64,000 nt of DNA, from the NCBI RefSeq assembly GCF_901933205.1, contig NC_044585.1, forward strand, positions 7,688,001 to 7,752,000. The letters run 5' to 3'. A model generated the notes under the pieces. The model was not told where the DNA came from, ran no database searches, and saw only the letters and a list, made by a program, of their open reading frames with translations. The position numbers and the translations under genes were made by a program. This stretch comes from Camarhynchus parvulus (lineage: Eukaryota > Chordata > Aves > Passeriformes > Thraupidae). How positions within the stretch are numbered: position 1 is the stretch's first letter; each line of letters starts with the position of its first letter. This document shows positions 39,745 to 51,300 of the stretch, piece by piece.

Positions 39745-40777
39745 CTTTTGAGCTAGAAAAATAAATCTAAATTAAACCAGCCACTAGTGATCAGGATAAC
39801 TTAGGCCCAGGATGACATTACATGGACACCTTTCTCCTATGACTGTGGAGAAAATTACCTCTTTGCATACTACACCACATCACGTTAGGAATTTTCTTTT
39901 TTTTTTGGTGCACAGTTGTACACCACTAGGATGCCACCAAAAGGGCTTCTACAGAGAATCTTCCACTAAATGCCATCTCTAGCTTGTGAAGGGGAGGTAT
40001 TTATGAGCATCAGCATGCTCACCACTGGATATCAATGCATCCCACACCTCAAGACATGCTGCTCTTGCAGAATTGTATTGTCAGTCTCCTGTAGCACCCC
40101 ACAGCAGTTTCTGAGAGCCTACTCCAGAAGGATATGGGCTAGAAGAGCTGGGTTGGTTTTTTACAGGGTACAAGAGCCAGGCAAATCCACAAATCCCTTC
40201 AAGCCCTGTTGGATATTTCACTTCCTCTCCAAGCCAGGGAATAGCTGAGCTTTTGCTACAAAACTTCTCACATGTATTAGAGGATTAATGAAAGTGGCAG
40301 CGCAAGCTTCCAAAAACAGCCAGTGAACACAAGGAGTGCTGTGCTCAGCATTCAAGTCCTCCTGCCCATCATTTCTTTTCTACCTTCTGATAACACGGCG
40401 TGGAGGCTGTGACACAAAGTGGGTCCTTGTTTAGTTCTGCAGACATGTCCTGACACTTCCCTTCTCCAAGCCCTCCCTGCAGCCAGCCCTGGGCACAGTC
40501 ACCCTGTGGTCATGATCCAGGGCTGCAGGTCCAAACCTCTCTTGGTGGAGCTCCAAAAACAGGTGAGCCCAGCTTACTGCCAGAGCTCAGCTCTCCTGCT
40601 CTGAACCACCACGGTCTGTACTGTAAGTACAGCCCACAGCAACCCTGCAGGGCAATGGAGGGCAAATGACTAACCAGAAAAATCACCAAGGGTCTGGTGG
40701 CAAAGGGGAATCAGTAGCCAGCTGCACTAAGTCCCATCAATAACTTAGTCCAAGAAATAAACGTGTAAATTCAAGCT

Positions 40778-40790
40778 AAAAAAAAAAAAA
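40778..40790 (+). repeat. poly-A run
   Basis: Thirteen consecutive A between CAAGCT and TTACATG. This is simple sequence. Confidence 0.85.
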
Positions 40791-43700
40791 TTACATGAAC
40801 AGTAACTACTGCGCAGCAAATACTCAAAATAATTTCTGTCAACAGAGCACTAATTAAGACGGATAAACACTCCTTTTGCTAATCTTCCTCCTCCCTCCAA
40901 AGTAATTTAGTTGCCCACAGGGAAAAAAAACCGTACAAGAAGAGACTGATAAGAGAGACAAATCAAAAAGGTGCACGTAGCTCTACATGCCAGAAGCAAC
41001 CAACAGCTCTGCTAGAGCTCTGCTGGAAGGGGAAAAGGTACAATTTTATATTTCTTTGTGGAGTCTGAAAGTAATTTTAAAAGGACCTTTTAAAAGCAAT
41101 CCTTCACCACCTGCAGTCAAGTGGTCATTAAAAAAGACACACTGTAATCAAAGCACCCACTAACTGCTGAGAAACACTATTAATCCAGCCAGCAGCACTT
41201 CTCCATCCATTCCCAGCGAGCAAAATGAAGCTCCACTCACCGTGTGGGGTTTCAGTGAGAGCAGAGGTGGTGGGAGAGTGGTCAGGATGTGTCTGTGCAA
41301 ACCCACAAACAATGGCAGATGTCCCCAGGGCCCAAGATGGCTCCTGCGGTCACACCTTGGGCCAGCTTGTCCCCGAGTTTGGGTGGCTGTGACAGCAGCC
41401 CATGAACAGAGTTTGGTTCTGCACCTGAGCTCTGCTGGTTTTCAGTCCACAGTATTAAAGTGGTGTGTTTGTCAATGACTTTCATGTGCAGGGAAGGGAA
41501 ACCAGCAGGAGCTGGTACATGTTCTGTTGGGCCTTTCCTGCTCAGAAGGGTGGGAGGGAGGGAAAAAATGCCTTTGCAAAACATATGGTTTGAGCAAGAA
41601 GGGGCAGTGAGTGCTGTGCTCTGCCAGCACACTGCTACACACCAGCAGACATCAGTGAGAGGCGGGCAGCACAGTAGCAAATCTGGTATCAGGAAATGTC
41701 ACACAATATCAAACACATAGAACAAAAGAATGATTTCCTGCTCCCCCAATGGAAGATATCCTATGTAGCCTCAGACTGTGATCTAAAACACGACAGCTGC
41801 GTGCTCAACCCAGACATCATCAGCTTGGTAGGATTACAGATATTTTTTCCACCTCACTGTAACAAAGGGCAGAAAACTGGGAGCAGCAAGACCAGGAGCA
41901 CCAAGCTGGGAATTACGAATCAATGCATCTTCCACACTCCTGCTCGCCACACACATCAGGAATGTAAGTAACTGAGAGCTGGAATGGGGGAAAGGGGAGG
42001 GAAAGAAGAGGGATTCACAACAGTTTTCAAGCAGTAATTTGTCTTTTAACAGTTCTGGATGGGGTGCTGACTGACCAGTTGAAGAGTTTTCCCCTAAGCT
42101 TGGAGAGGAATAGGAAGAGTATAAGAAATCAAGAGCAAGGAAAAAAAAATTAAAAACCTACATGGGGATCAGCAATTCTGCCTTGTCAAAGAAAATAATT
42201 TTTACATTGCACAGGTGCCTGTGACTCTGGGTGACTGAGGGTCCAGCCTGATGCTCTTAACGATGCTAACAGCAGAAGTTGCTCCCCACAACACAAGGAC
42301 CAGATGTCCCAGCTGTTCCAAAGGGCTGGGGCTGTGGGAGGAAAGCACTGCTGACCATTTGGGTCAGGGACAGTGCCTGCCTGCTGCCAGCCCCCACTGC
42401 TGATTGACGGGCATTGTGGGACAGCAGAGCCATGGCTGGCATTTCTACACAACATGGGGCAAGAGACATTTATCCAGGGTAATTTCACAGCGTTCTCTTG
42501 CTCCATTTCCTGGTTGTTTTCCAGGTGCACTTTGTTCTGCTGTAAAAGCATTACATGCCTGTGATCATGGTGACAAGACAAACCATGACGGTAGTGCAGT
42601 TAAAGGCAGCAGCAGGCTCTGCAAAAACAAGCAGACAGGTCTGCCTGGTTCTCAGCAGTCAGCTCCCAGGCCAGCTACCAAGAGACAAAATGGGTTTCCA
42701 GGGATGGGGTGCCAGGTATCTCATGCCTTGCCAGTGACTCAGTTATCTGGTAGGAGAAAAAATATCACTATCTGCTTTGCACCACATTTACCCTTGTTTT
42801 GCAAATGCAGAACTGGTTCTGAGCCCCTTCATGTTCACATGGAGAGAGGTAGAAAAGGCTTATTTTTAAGAGACTTTGAACTCATTTGGTAGAAAGACCA
42901 TGACTGTTCCTGGTCCACAATATTACGAAACTCTCCTATTTCCAGCGTTTGCTAGGATCCCAGCCTGACTGCATCAGCTTAAACCCAGCCTGGAACACAT
43001 GCAGAGACTCTCAACTCACCACCCACTCCCAGAGCTGAAAGGAGCGAGGACTCCAAAAGGTTGAACTGTAACAGGCAAATGTATTTTTAACAAATTCTGT
43101 TTCTATAAATATTACAAAGCTTTCTGCTCTTCGGAGGCTGCTCTGCTCCCAGTGCTGCTGACATTATGGTGACATTTAGGAGGCCTTCACATTGCCTTAC
43201 TGCCTTTCGTATGCTGGTTTTGTTCGAGGGATCAGAGAGACATATGAAGACACAAGGGCTGCTTATTCAAACCCTGCTCACTCGCTGACCTGCTGCTCAG
43301 GAGCACAAAGGGGCTCTCCATGTCAAGTGTGCTGCCTGCTGCCGTCTCCACAGCTCTGGAATGCATATAAATGCAAAGGACACTAACCCCGAGGTGCCAC
43401 CAACAAGGCACAGGGGCGAAGGGATGGGGAATTCACTCCTGGAGCCGCATTAGTGCTTCACACAGCCCCAGCTGGTGCTGTACCCAGTCCACACACCACA
43501 AACACTCTCCTTCATTTATTAAATCCCGCACTTGCCCTCTCCTCTCCTCGATTTTCAAAGCTGTTTTCTCTGCATTCTGTGTCCTCCCCCTCCATTTCTC
43601 CACTTTCTTGCACTCTCTGGAGCCCGCTGCCAGCGCAGCATGAATGGCACCGAGCTGGCACGCGCCCCAGATGCTGACATCACCTCCTCTCCTGCCTCAG

Positions 43701-43821
43701 CCTCCAGATCCCACACCTCAGCCCCAGCAGCCAATGCCCCTCTGCTGCCTCTCGCCAGCTGCCAGCTCCACATGGGGCTCTCCTGGGATTGAAAAGCAGG
43801 GGGGGTACACAGAAAGGAGAA

Positions 43822-44026
43822 ACATATACAAATATATATACACACATATATATACATATATATGTATGCACACATATACATGTATACATACACACATATA
43901 CATATATATGTATATATATTTTTATATATGTGCATATATATAGGTATATATGTGTATATATATGTATATATGTGAATGTGTATATATATATATATGTATG
44001 AATATGTGTATGTATATGTATATATA
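43822..44026. repeat. self-complementary (TA)n/(CA)n-to-(TG)n microsatellite
   Basis: About 205 bases of alternating purine-pyrimidine sequence. The left part (to about 43903) mixes TA with CA steps, and the right part (from about 43921) mixes TA with TG steps. The reverse complement of one half therefore resembles the other. The tract could fold into a long imperfect hairpin or cruciform, and alternating purine-pyrimidine DNA can also adopt Z-form. It leaves open frames on both strands that encode tyrosine/isoleucine/histidine-rich or cysteine/valine-rich chance peptides, which are not genes. Confidence 0.92.
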
Positions 44027-44225
44027 ACCCAGTAACACTTGGGTTAGGACCCTTTAGATACCATTTCATACATACTCCAGCCCAAAAAAACACCCTACCC
44101 CATAAGGTAGGAAATGACTCCTACATACCTGAGCAGGTGCTAAGTGACCAGTTACCAGGATCACGTCTGTACTTTTTTTTTTAATGCTGCAACTGTTAAA
44201 AATCCAGCTAACAAAAGAAATAGGC

Positions 44226-44254
44226 AAATAAATAAATAAATAAATAAATAAATA
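44226..44254 (+). repeat. (AAAT)n tetranucleotide microsatellite
   Basis: Seven uninterrupted AAAT units, 200 bases beyond the large TA-rich tract. It is likely to be length-polymorphic. Confidence 0.92.
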
Positions 44255-45837
44255 TCAGAAATTCTCTTAGTTATCACCAGGATTCAGCTGTTCAGTCTCA
44301 TTCAGAGTGAGCTGCCACTGAAATATCCAGTAACACTTTCAATTAAATTTAAGGTTACATGTTCTGCACATCACAAAAAATCTAGTATTGTGCATACACT
44401 GTACTGTTACCTTCTGGTTATTCTGAACAGAAATTACAGGGTGATACTCAGGGTGAAGAATCCATCTTCTCACTTAAGCAGAAGCCTCATTTTAGGGATG
44501 AAGAAAGCCCTTAAACAAACAGAACAGATCCAGGACTCACTGTACGGTGTGTTCCTTGGACTTTGTTTTATTTTATATAGGTATCTGCTGTTTTCTTACT
44601 AGGAAACTCCAACAGACTTCCTTTTCTCTTATTAGAAGGCGTGAAAGTCTTGACAATGGTGGTGTTGCACCTTTAAGAGAATTCTCCCATTGCAGATAAA
44701 GAAAAAATAACACACCTGCGCTTCACTTTGCACCAGCAAAAACTGTTTGAAGACTTGTTGGAACACTTCCCAAGATGATTTTGGCCTCCTATGACATTTA
44801 ACATAGGTATTGTCATGCTAAGAGGATTGTGATTCACAAGAACTGCATACTTGAATAGGATCATTGCAGAAAAATTTCCATCTACCTTAGAAAATTGCCC
44901 ATTGCTTTCTGCAATTCAAACCCCCAAGCACAAATACAGTTATTTAACCTTTCATCAAAAACTGCGAGTATCTGATAATAATAAGTACAATCTATAAAGG
45001 CTTCAAGTCAACACTTTCTATAAGCAGATTCGTAAAGTAATAAATTTTCCATGACTTAACGATCAGCTTTGCCTATGAAAGCCAATGTTGTAATTCCCAA
45101 TTGATTGTAGATGTTAATCTCACAAGACTCTTGTTCTTATGCTGTGATTTATTAGCTGAATTAATGACAGATTGCACTGTTTAAAACAAGCTGCTGCTTT
45201 ACAAAATAACCCAGGAAGCTCCATCCAACTGAGTCACGGCAAGGATGGGAGGAGGGTGGTGTGCAAGGTGAAACTGCTCACCATACCTGAGCCAATTTGT
45301 CTGATTGCCTTTGAAATGCAGCACTAATTGTTTAACAATTAACCCTATGACTGAACACCAGGAGAGCTGAATGGCAGCAGCTATTCAGGCACTCTGCAGT
45401 TTGGGATTCACATCCAGTCTCTGCAATTCATTTACATTGAGGCATTTTGCTTTTTCATGGAAAACAAGAGAAGATTCCCCTAGCCCTCCTTGCCACGCAC
45501 TCCTTTGGGTTTGAAGACATTGGAAAAGAAAAATCCTTTGTGCTTCCTGTATATATGTATGTGACCAGAAGAGGAAAACTACAGAATAAGGAGAGACCCA
45601 ATTCCTCAGGCCTTATCTCACTGCTACCACAAAGCCCATAACATTATGTGTAATAAAAGTTAGACCCTTCTCTCCAGATTATTCATTCTCCACCTCTTCA
45701 GCAACAATTCTGGTGTATAGAGAACGTGCTACAAACATGGTGGAAACAATGCAGTCAAACAGAGAGCCAGCACTGGAGTGGAAACAATGACAGCTCCTCG
45801 GATAGCCTGAGTCTGCAGGTTTTACCAATTCTGATGT
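44255..45837. other. non-coding DNA, no gene recognised
   Basis: AT-rich unique sequence with only short overlapping open frames. The part at about 44.96-45.22 kb has the same motif-rich, non-simple look as the candidate conserved elements listed elsewhere (for example CCAATTGATTG near 45098 and GAATTAATGAC near 45158). No repeat or gene is recognised. Confidence 0.55.
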
Positions 45838-46143
45838 TGTAACAAACTCAGACCTTTTACTGTCAACTTTGCCATAGAGACCCAACACTGGAGATGGGAG
45901 TAGGAGCTGTGAACTGGAGGGGATGTAACATGGGGACCAAGCCCTATTACCTCAGGGCAAGCACTCAGAGCATTTAATTCTGTTGGGGGAGCCCCATGCT
46001 CTGCAGCAAATTGTTTCCCCCTTCATTGCCTTGCCTCAGAGGGGATCCCTGCATTTTGCAATAATTTGAACTTGCTTCTGTGCTTTTTCTCAAGTGTTGC
46101 AGTGGCAGGAGGCACTTCCTGAGCCGTGGAGCAACGAGTGCTG

Positions 46144-46205
46144 CCAATTCCCGGGGAGTCATGGCTTGCAGCTCCCAATTCCCACGGAGCCATGGCTCAC
46201 AGCTC
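46144..46205 (+). repeat. 31-bp tandem duplication inside the LTR-like block
   Basis: CCAATTCCC starts both copies (46144-46174 and 46175-46205), and both end GCTC or equivalent after a CATGGCT word, with a few substitutions between them. The unit is GC-rich with CpGs in both copies. Tandem duplications of this size are common in retroviral LTRs. Confidence 0.88.
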
Positions 46206-46495
46206 CAGCGCTCGCCCGCTCTTCCCCACACTGCCCTGCCTGGCATATGCTGCTCCATGCTGGGCCTCTGAGGTGAGCAAGAGTCAAGAATAAATAAGGA
46301 AAACCAAATAGAGGAACCAAAAGTGATAGAAACGAGAGCAAGCTCCTGGTAAAGTGATTTCAGCTTTTATCATAAGAAAAAGAAAGGCTTAAGCAGGAGC
46401 ATTCCCTCGAGGATGCTGCAGTGCCGGCGCTGGGGCTTCTTGAGCAGGGATGTAGCAATGTCCCAGATGTGCACACAAGTTCAGTGGGTCAGATG

Positions 46496-46558
46496 CCCCC
46501 TTTTTATCCTGTTTTTTGTCTCTTTGGATTGGTTTCTTTTTGGATCCTTCATTTGCAT
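46496..46558 (-). promoter_or_regulatory. promoter-like module: octamer, CCAAT, TATA
   Basis: On the minus strand the order is ATGCAAAT (46551-46558), CCAAT (46528-46532), then GGATAAAAAGGGGG (46496-46509), spanning about 60 bases. A start site would be expected roughly 25-30 bases further along, near 46470. The CCAAT-to-TATA spacing is shorter than usual. These are the parts expected in the U3 of an LTR. Activity cannot be judged from sequence. Confidence 0.45.
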
Positions 46559-47701
46559 GAAGGTTTAAGGCGCGTGCTTGGCCCATGACAGTTCTGTCCA
46601 GGCTGGCTCACAGTGCACTTTACTGAGGTGTGTTATGGTATGTTGAGTACCGTATTGCTTATACCTACCCTTTTAACCCCTTTTACCATAGCCAAACTAA
46701 CAGTACATGCTTAACTATCTATCCACTATTTCACAACAGTTTCTAACCTATTTTTAACAAAAAGGATGGAGCCTTGCATCTTTTGAGCAGGTGTAACTCC
46801 CCGGCAGTCACCCCGAATCCCTGGGAGAGCTGCTGTTATTGGTTTTCCAAAACTGGCCCCAGCCATCTGCTGGTGGTCAAGCTCCATGATGTGGCAATCA
46901 ATTACAGCTGTTATCTTGTCCTAGCTTTGACAGATGTTCCTCTCTTTCATTGTACAGTAATTACTAGTGAGCTGCCAGCAGGCTTCACACTTTAATTGTG
47001 GTGCTAATTTGAGACAAAGAGAGGAAAAAATAGGGAGAGACAGACAGGGAAAGGCAAAAGCTAAGACAGCTATGGAAATTGGAGCATCCAGGCATCAAAC
47101 AGGAACCAGCTATCCCAATAAGACTTTAAAAAGCACCATCCAGCCACACCACAGCCTGTGGTCCTGCTTCCTTTCGCAGGGGGAAAGAGGGACACAGCCC
47201 TTTCCTTGCCAAACAGGCTATGCTAAAAATACCTGTCAGCCTTCTGGCAAAGCCTGGCTTCACACTGCCACACAGCACGGTGTCAACCACCTCAGAGGAC
47301 TGAAAATTGGATGGGTAAAAACACAGGGTGGGGTTTTGATTTGGGAAGGGGAGCTGTGTGTTAAACCTTCTTGGAGAACAACGAATCAACTTAAATTACA
47401 ACACAGATGAACTCTTACTGTAAAACAAGCAAAAGCACTCCTTTGCCTTGCTAGAGAGAGAGTCACAGAGCACCTGCTCTGCAATCTGCTGTTCATGGAG
47501 AGCCTTTGGAGATGGGCAGGAGAGAACAAGTGCTGATGAGACCAGGAGCCAGCAAGGTTGGAAACCTGGCAACTCATTTCTTATGTAATCCCGGGCTCTA
47601 AAGAGTCTTCAAAAAGGGACATGATTAGATTTCTCCTTTTTGCTCTTGGCTGGTTTAGATGCAGCGTTTCAGTGCAATTTCCACAGCCATATTTTGTGTT
47701 A

Positions 47702-47765
47702 GTTTCTGTACACTCCCTAATGATGCACATCCCGTTTCTGTACACTCCCTAATGATGCACAGCCC
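47702..47765 (+). repeat. 32-bp tandem duplication, two copies
   Basis: GTTTCTGTACACTCCCTAAT begins both copies (47702-47733 and 47734-47765). They differ at one base near the end (CATCCC versus CAGCCC). The near identity indicates a recent duplication that may vary in copy number between individuals. Confidence 0.93.
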
Positions 47766-48357
47766 ATGCCCCCACGAAAGGACTCTGCAATGATCAAAAC
47801 CACATGCAAAGCTCCCCTGTAAAACCCTCAACAGCTGCTTTTTAATGACAGTAGTTTAAGAAGTGCTTATTTCCTCTATATAGACTGCAAGAGAATTTTT
47901 ATTTTAAGGTGTTAAATAGTCAAAAGACTCTCTTTAAACAGGCTCCAGAAACCAAATATCAAACTTCCACTGGAATTCTGAACAATAAGCAGAAAAATAT
48001 TCAGTCGCTAAGAGCAATTCTGCAGCAAGCTACAGACACCCTCCTACTGGATGTCCAAATCTGAATTAACTATTTTCTTTACAATTTAATTCACAATGGA
48101 CATATCTCTGCTGCTGAATATTTATTTAATCTTTCAGTAGCACTTAGGCTGTGGTTCTGTGATGTGTCTGGCAGTAACAGAGGCTCACAGCAGTTCCTGT
48201 CATGCTCCCCTCCCTTCTCTCCGCTGCCCACCCCATGCCCGGCCTCATGCCACTGGGTGCTCCCTGCTGCAAGTTGTGGCAGTACAAGGATTTCAACATC
48301 CATTCAGACCAGGAAATGGAGAATGGCAGAAGGAATTAACATCCTTATTTAACGTTT

Positions 48358-48395
48358 AAAAAAAAAAGGGGGGGGGAAGAAAATGGGGGAGGAGA
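48358..48395 (+). repeat. A10-G9 homopurine tract
   Basis: Ten A are followed directly by nine G, then AAGAAAA, one T (48384), and GGGGGAGGAGA. Apart from the single T the plus strand is all purine for 38 bases. Such tracts can form triplex (H-form) DNA and are hard to sequence and replicate. Confidence 0.9.
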
Positions 48396-51300
48396 CGATC
48401 TTGTGCTGGCACAACTGATACTCAAGTTTTGCAAATCAGCTCCCTGCTACCCCAGGATCAGCCAATTCCCTGAACTGGTGCAGGGGAGGGGAACCAAAGA
48501 GCTTCCACCAGTGTGGAAGAGCTCAACCATGCCAGAAACCTTCAGCAGGCACAGCACATTACGTGTGTAGGAAGGAGAAACACAGAACTGCTCGGACCGG
48601 TATGGCTGAGAGCTCCTGCCGTGCCCCCAGTTTAACTGGACACCATCAACTGCAGGCATCTGCACTGGAGCTCAGATTTCTGTGAGCTCACATCCACTGA
48701 TGTTTTCTGTCCAGAACCTGTTTGTTTTTATGTGCTCTCAGATTTTACATTTTAATGCCGCTTACTGACTTTTCCATTATTTTATTTTTCTGTCCTGGTC
48801 TGAAGGAGTGTTTGTTGATTTCGTGTTTTATTATTACCTTGTTGTTGGGAGAGATCAAAGGGTTGGAAAAATGTGTGAGGTTTTGGTGGCTGCTGAACAC
48901 AACCAGCCTGGCTCCTGCCAAAAATGGCAGCATAAGTCTGGGATCACCACACAGCAGATGTCAAGGCAAGAGAGGGGAAGGGATAAAGCTGTACATTTCT
49001 AACATGTCTCTAACATTGTAAATAGCAGAAGTAGAGGTTTTACAACAGCAGAACTATGTGGTTCACTGACCAATGATTTGAACTAGCTTCAAAGCAGGAA
49101 CTGCCATTTATCTGGATAACTGCTTTTTGAAAAGGGACTTAGGGACAGTGCTGTAAACATCTGCCAGGCAGTGAGATGTTGTGCAGATGGACAAGAAAAG
49201 TAGGCTGCCCGAAACCCACTAGGGTCTTGCTACCTGATAAAGTCAAGCCAATGATTTGGAAAATCATATCACAGGAAGTATAACTACCTGGAATAACCTT
49301 CATAGTCTGCTCAGCTTACTTGTTGACTTCTACATGTCCTACAGATAAACTGTCCTCTCCTTTTGTTTCAAAGGACAGGTCCTCCTCTCAAGAGACATAT
49401 TTGTGGGGAAGTTCACACAACATGCTCCCCATCAAATGAAATTCTGGATCACATCCCTCATACTACCTTGCCAAATATGAGCTAATACCACCTTTAAATT
49501 TCCAAGTAACCCAAGAAACCAATTGCCCATGATCCCACTACGATTCTTCCTAGACATGAGTCCCATAATAATGTTCTAGCCAAGCAGCCAGTGAGGATCT
49601 CTCAGAATCCCACTGCTGCCACTCTTGTCTAGGACACCAAGCCAGTACAGCAAGCACTACAAATCCAACTGCACTGCTCTCCCTGCACTGTATCCCCCAA
49701 AAGAGAGGCACATATTCCCCAGGGAGCAGATCCCAGGAGTCAGAGGGTGCTGACCTCTGAGCTCTGTCTCCACCAGAAAGGACTTGTTAAATGCAAGGCA
49801 ATCTCTCAACCGTCCTCAATGCTAAACAGGCAATTACTATGCTGATTGATTGATTACAGTTCCCTGCCTAAATTATATCAGGAGAGAAGGCAAACCACTC
49901 AGAGAACTAGAAAAATCACAGCCTAACTTCAGGCAAGTGCAGAGGAGGTTTTTTAGCAGTCTGAGTAACAGGCAAAGTGGACTGGAGTCAAATCATTGCC
50001 CTGAGCAAACAGTCCTGAATGCCCAGGGATCCCTGAGCACAGAAAGCCTGGGCAGGGATTGCAAATCAGCCATGACCATGTCAGGCCATGACCTTTTGTG
50101 GGAAATTAACTGGAAGAGAAAAAAAAGAAAAAAGGTCTCCTGAGCCTTACAGTCCCAAAGTACCACAGATGTGCATCCATTCCCTGCATTACTGCTGTGG
50201 AAGCAGCCTCACTCCAACTCCAGCTAGACCCCCTCCCTCTCCTGGCTACAATTCTTTTCTCTCTTCTATTTTTTCCCACATTGTACCACTGGCTTTAGTA
50301 CCTCTGTGGTTTCCTTGCACCAGCTGTCACAGGTATGGCACAGATGGTTTGAAACCTGCTCCCTTTTCCAGGAGGCCCCACAGCCTCCCAAACCCAGATA
50401 GCACCCCACCAATTCAAGACAAACAGCCCTGCTGTGCCCCTGCCAGGACCCAGAAGCCCTGGCTCAGTGTTCTCAGCAGCACCTGCTGGGGTTTCACCTC
50501 ACACCTGCACCCAGCACTCCTTTGGGCCTTCATTTCCCAGCGCTGCTGCCCCTCCTCTCCCTCCTGCTGGCACAGCCGTGCTCCAAGTGTCATCTCCAAA
50601 TAAAACCCAGCAGTTTTTCCTCACAATCTCTTTATTCCATGCCAGCCACTGCTCCAACTCACCTCCTACACCTTGCTGCCCACTGTTCCCCCGGCAGGTG
50701 AGGCAGAGCTGGGCGCTGCCAGGACTGTCCTGGGCGCCCAGGACGTGGCTGGCCTCAGGGCAGGAGCGCTGGGCAGCCAAAATTCACCGGGGTGGGGACC
50801 TGGGGCACTGCTGCTGATGGGCATAGGTGGCTCAGGCTGAGCCCTCAGCCTCCTCCCCAGCTCAGTGTGACACAGAGCTGTGCAGAACCCATCCTGGAGA
50901 GGAGCCCTGGCCCCTGGGCTCAGCCCAGGCTTTTCTGACACATCAAACACCAGTCCTGCAGCCTGTCCAGCCAAGCTAACCAGACCAGCACAGCCTTCCA
51001 CCCACCACCAGACACAAATGCTGACGGAAACTTGCTGCAAGAGCCAGCCTTTGGTCCTTTGTACCAATCCCTTCTCATTCAAACACCAGCTCAAGGGGCA
51101 ATGACTCCCCTTCCCCAGCGCCCACCATGGCGCGTCTCCACAACAACCCGTGTGGCTTTTGAACATATCCACAGCAAGAATGAGCTTTCAGTTCTTACTA
51201 AGGGCTCCCTCACAGGCAGCAGGGAAGCCTGTTACAGCTGCCTCACCACGGGGCACTGCCATTGCCACTCACCCTGGTGCCATTCGGCTGCAGCCACCCC

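Larger units (their letters stand above)
31874..43821. other. non-coding DNA, no gene recognised
   Basis: No supported exon. The stretch includes a 13-base poly-A at 40778-40790, an 11-base inverted repeat (37624-37634 with 37666-37676) and a possible second MIR-like relic at 39676-39744. AT-rich candidate elements lie at 33360-33480, 36180-36600 and 37190-37450. A GC-richer patch at about 43.3-43.8 kb has scattered CpGs and frames open on both strands, but no CpG island or recognisable protein. Confidence 0.55.
45838..46932 (-). mobile_element. probable solo LTR of an endogenous retrovirus-like element
   Basis: Read on the minus strand, an octamer ATGCAAAT (46551-46558), a CCAAT box (46528-46532) and a TATA-like GGATAAAAAGG (about 46499-46509) lie in promoter order. 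A GATAAAAGC word further downstream could be a weak poly-A signal. With these ends the block starts TGTCAAAG and finishes TTTGTTACA, giving TG...CA termini, and the 5-base word GATGT flanks it at 45833-45837 and 46933-46937, as in a 5-bp target duplication. No gag, pol or env frame or polypurine tract adjoins it, so a solo LTR fits best. The outer limits are inferred; a shorter LTR (about 46.1-46.74 kb) is possible. The family is not determined. Confidence 0.5.

Noticed and set aside
41696..41971. 91-codon frame ending near a donor-like AATGTAAGTAAC
   Set aside because: Possible exon shape, but the peptide is unrecognised, and one splice-like site is not enough evidence.
42404..42892. 162-codon plus-strand open frame
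   Set aside because: No domain, basic and cysteine-scattered composition, and overlapping frames on both strands. It looks like chance.
43555..44093. Tyrosine/isoleucine/histidine-rich open frames on both strands
   Set aside because: They are produced by the TA/CA/TG microsatellite, whose alternating sequence lacks stops in several frames.
46080..46280. Short plus-strand frame ending beside a good splice-donor-like CTGAGGTGAGC
   Set aside because: It sits inside the LTR-like block, in the opposite direction. A single donor-like site is common by chance and no acceptor or protein similarity supports an exon.
50088..51172. Longest open frames of the window (171 codons plus strand, 168 codons minus strand)
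   Set aside because: They lie in a GC-rich stretch where stops are rare, overlap other open frames on the opposite strand, contain low-complexity proline/serine/cysteine-rich sequence and show no domain.
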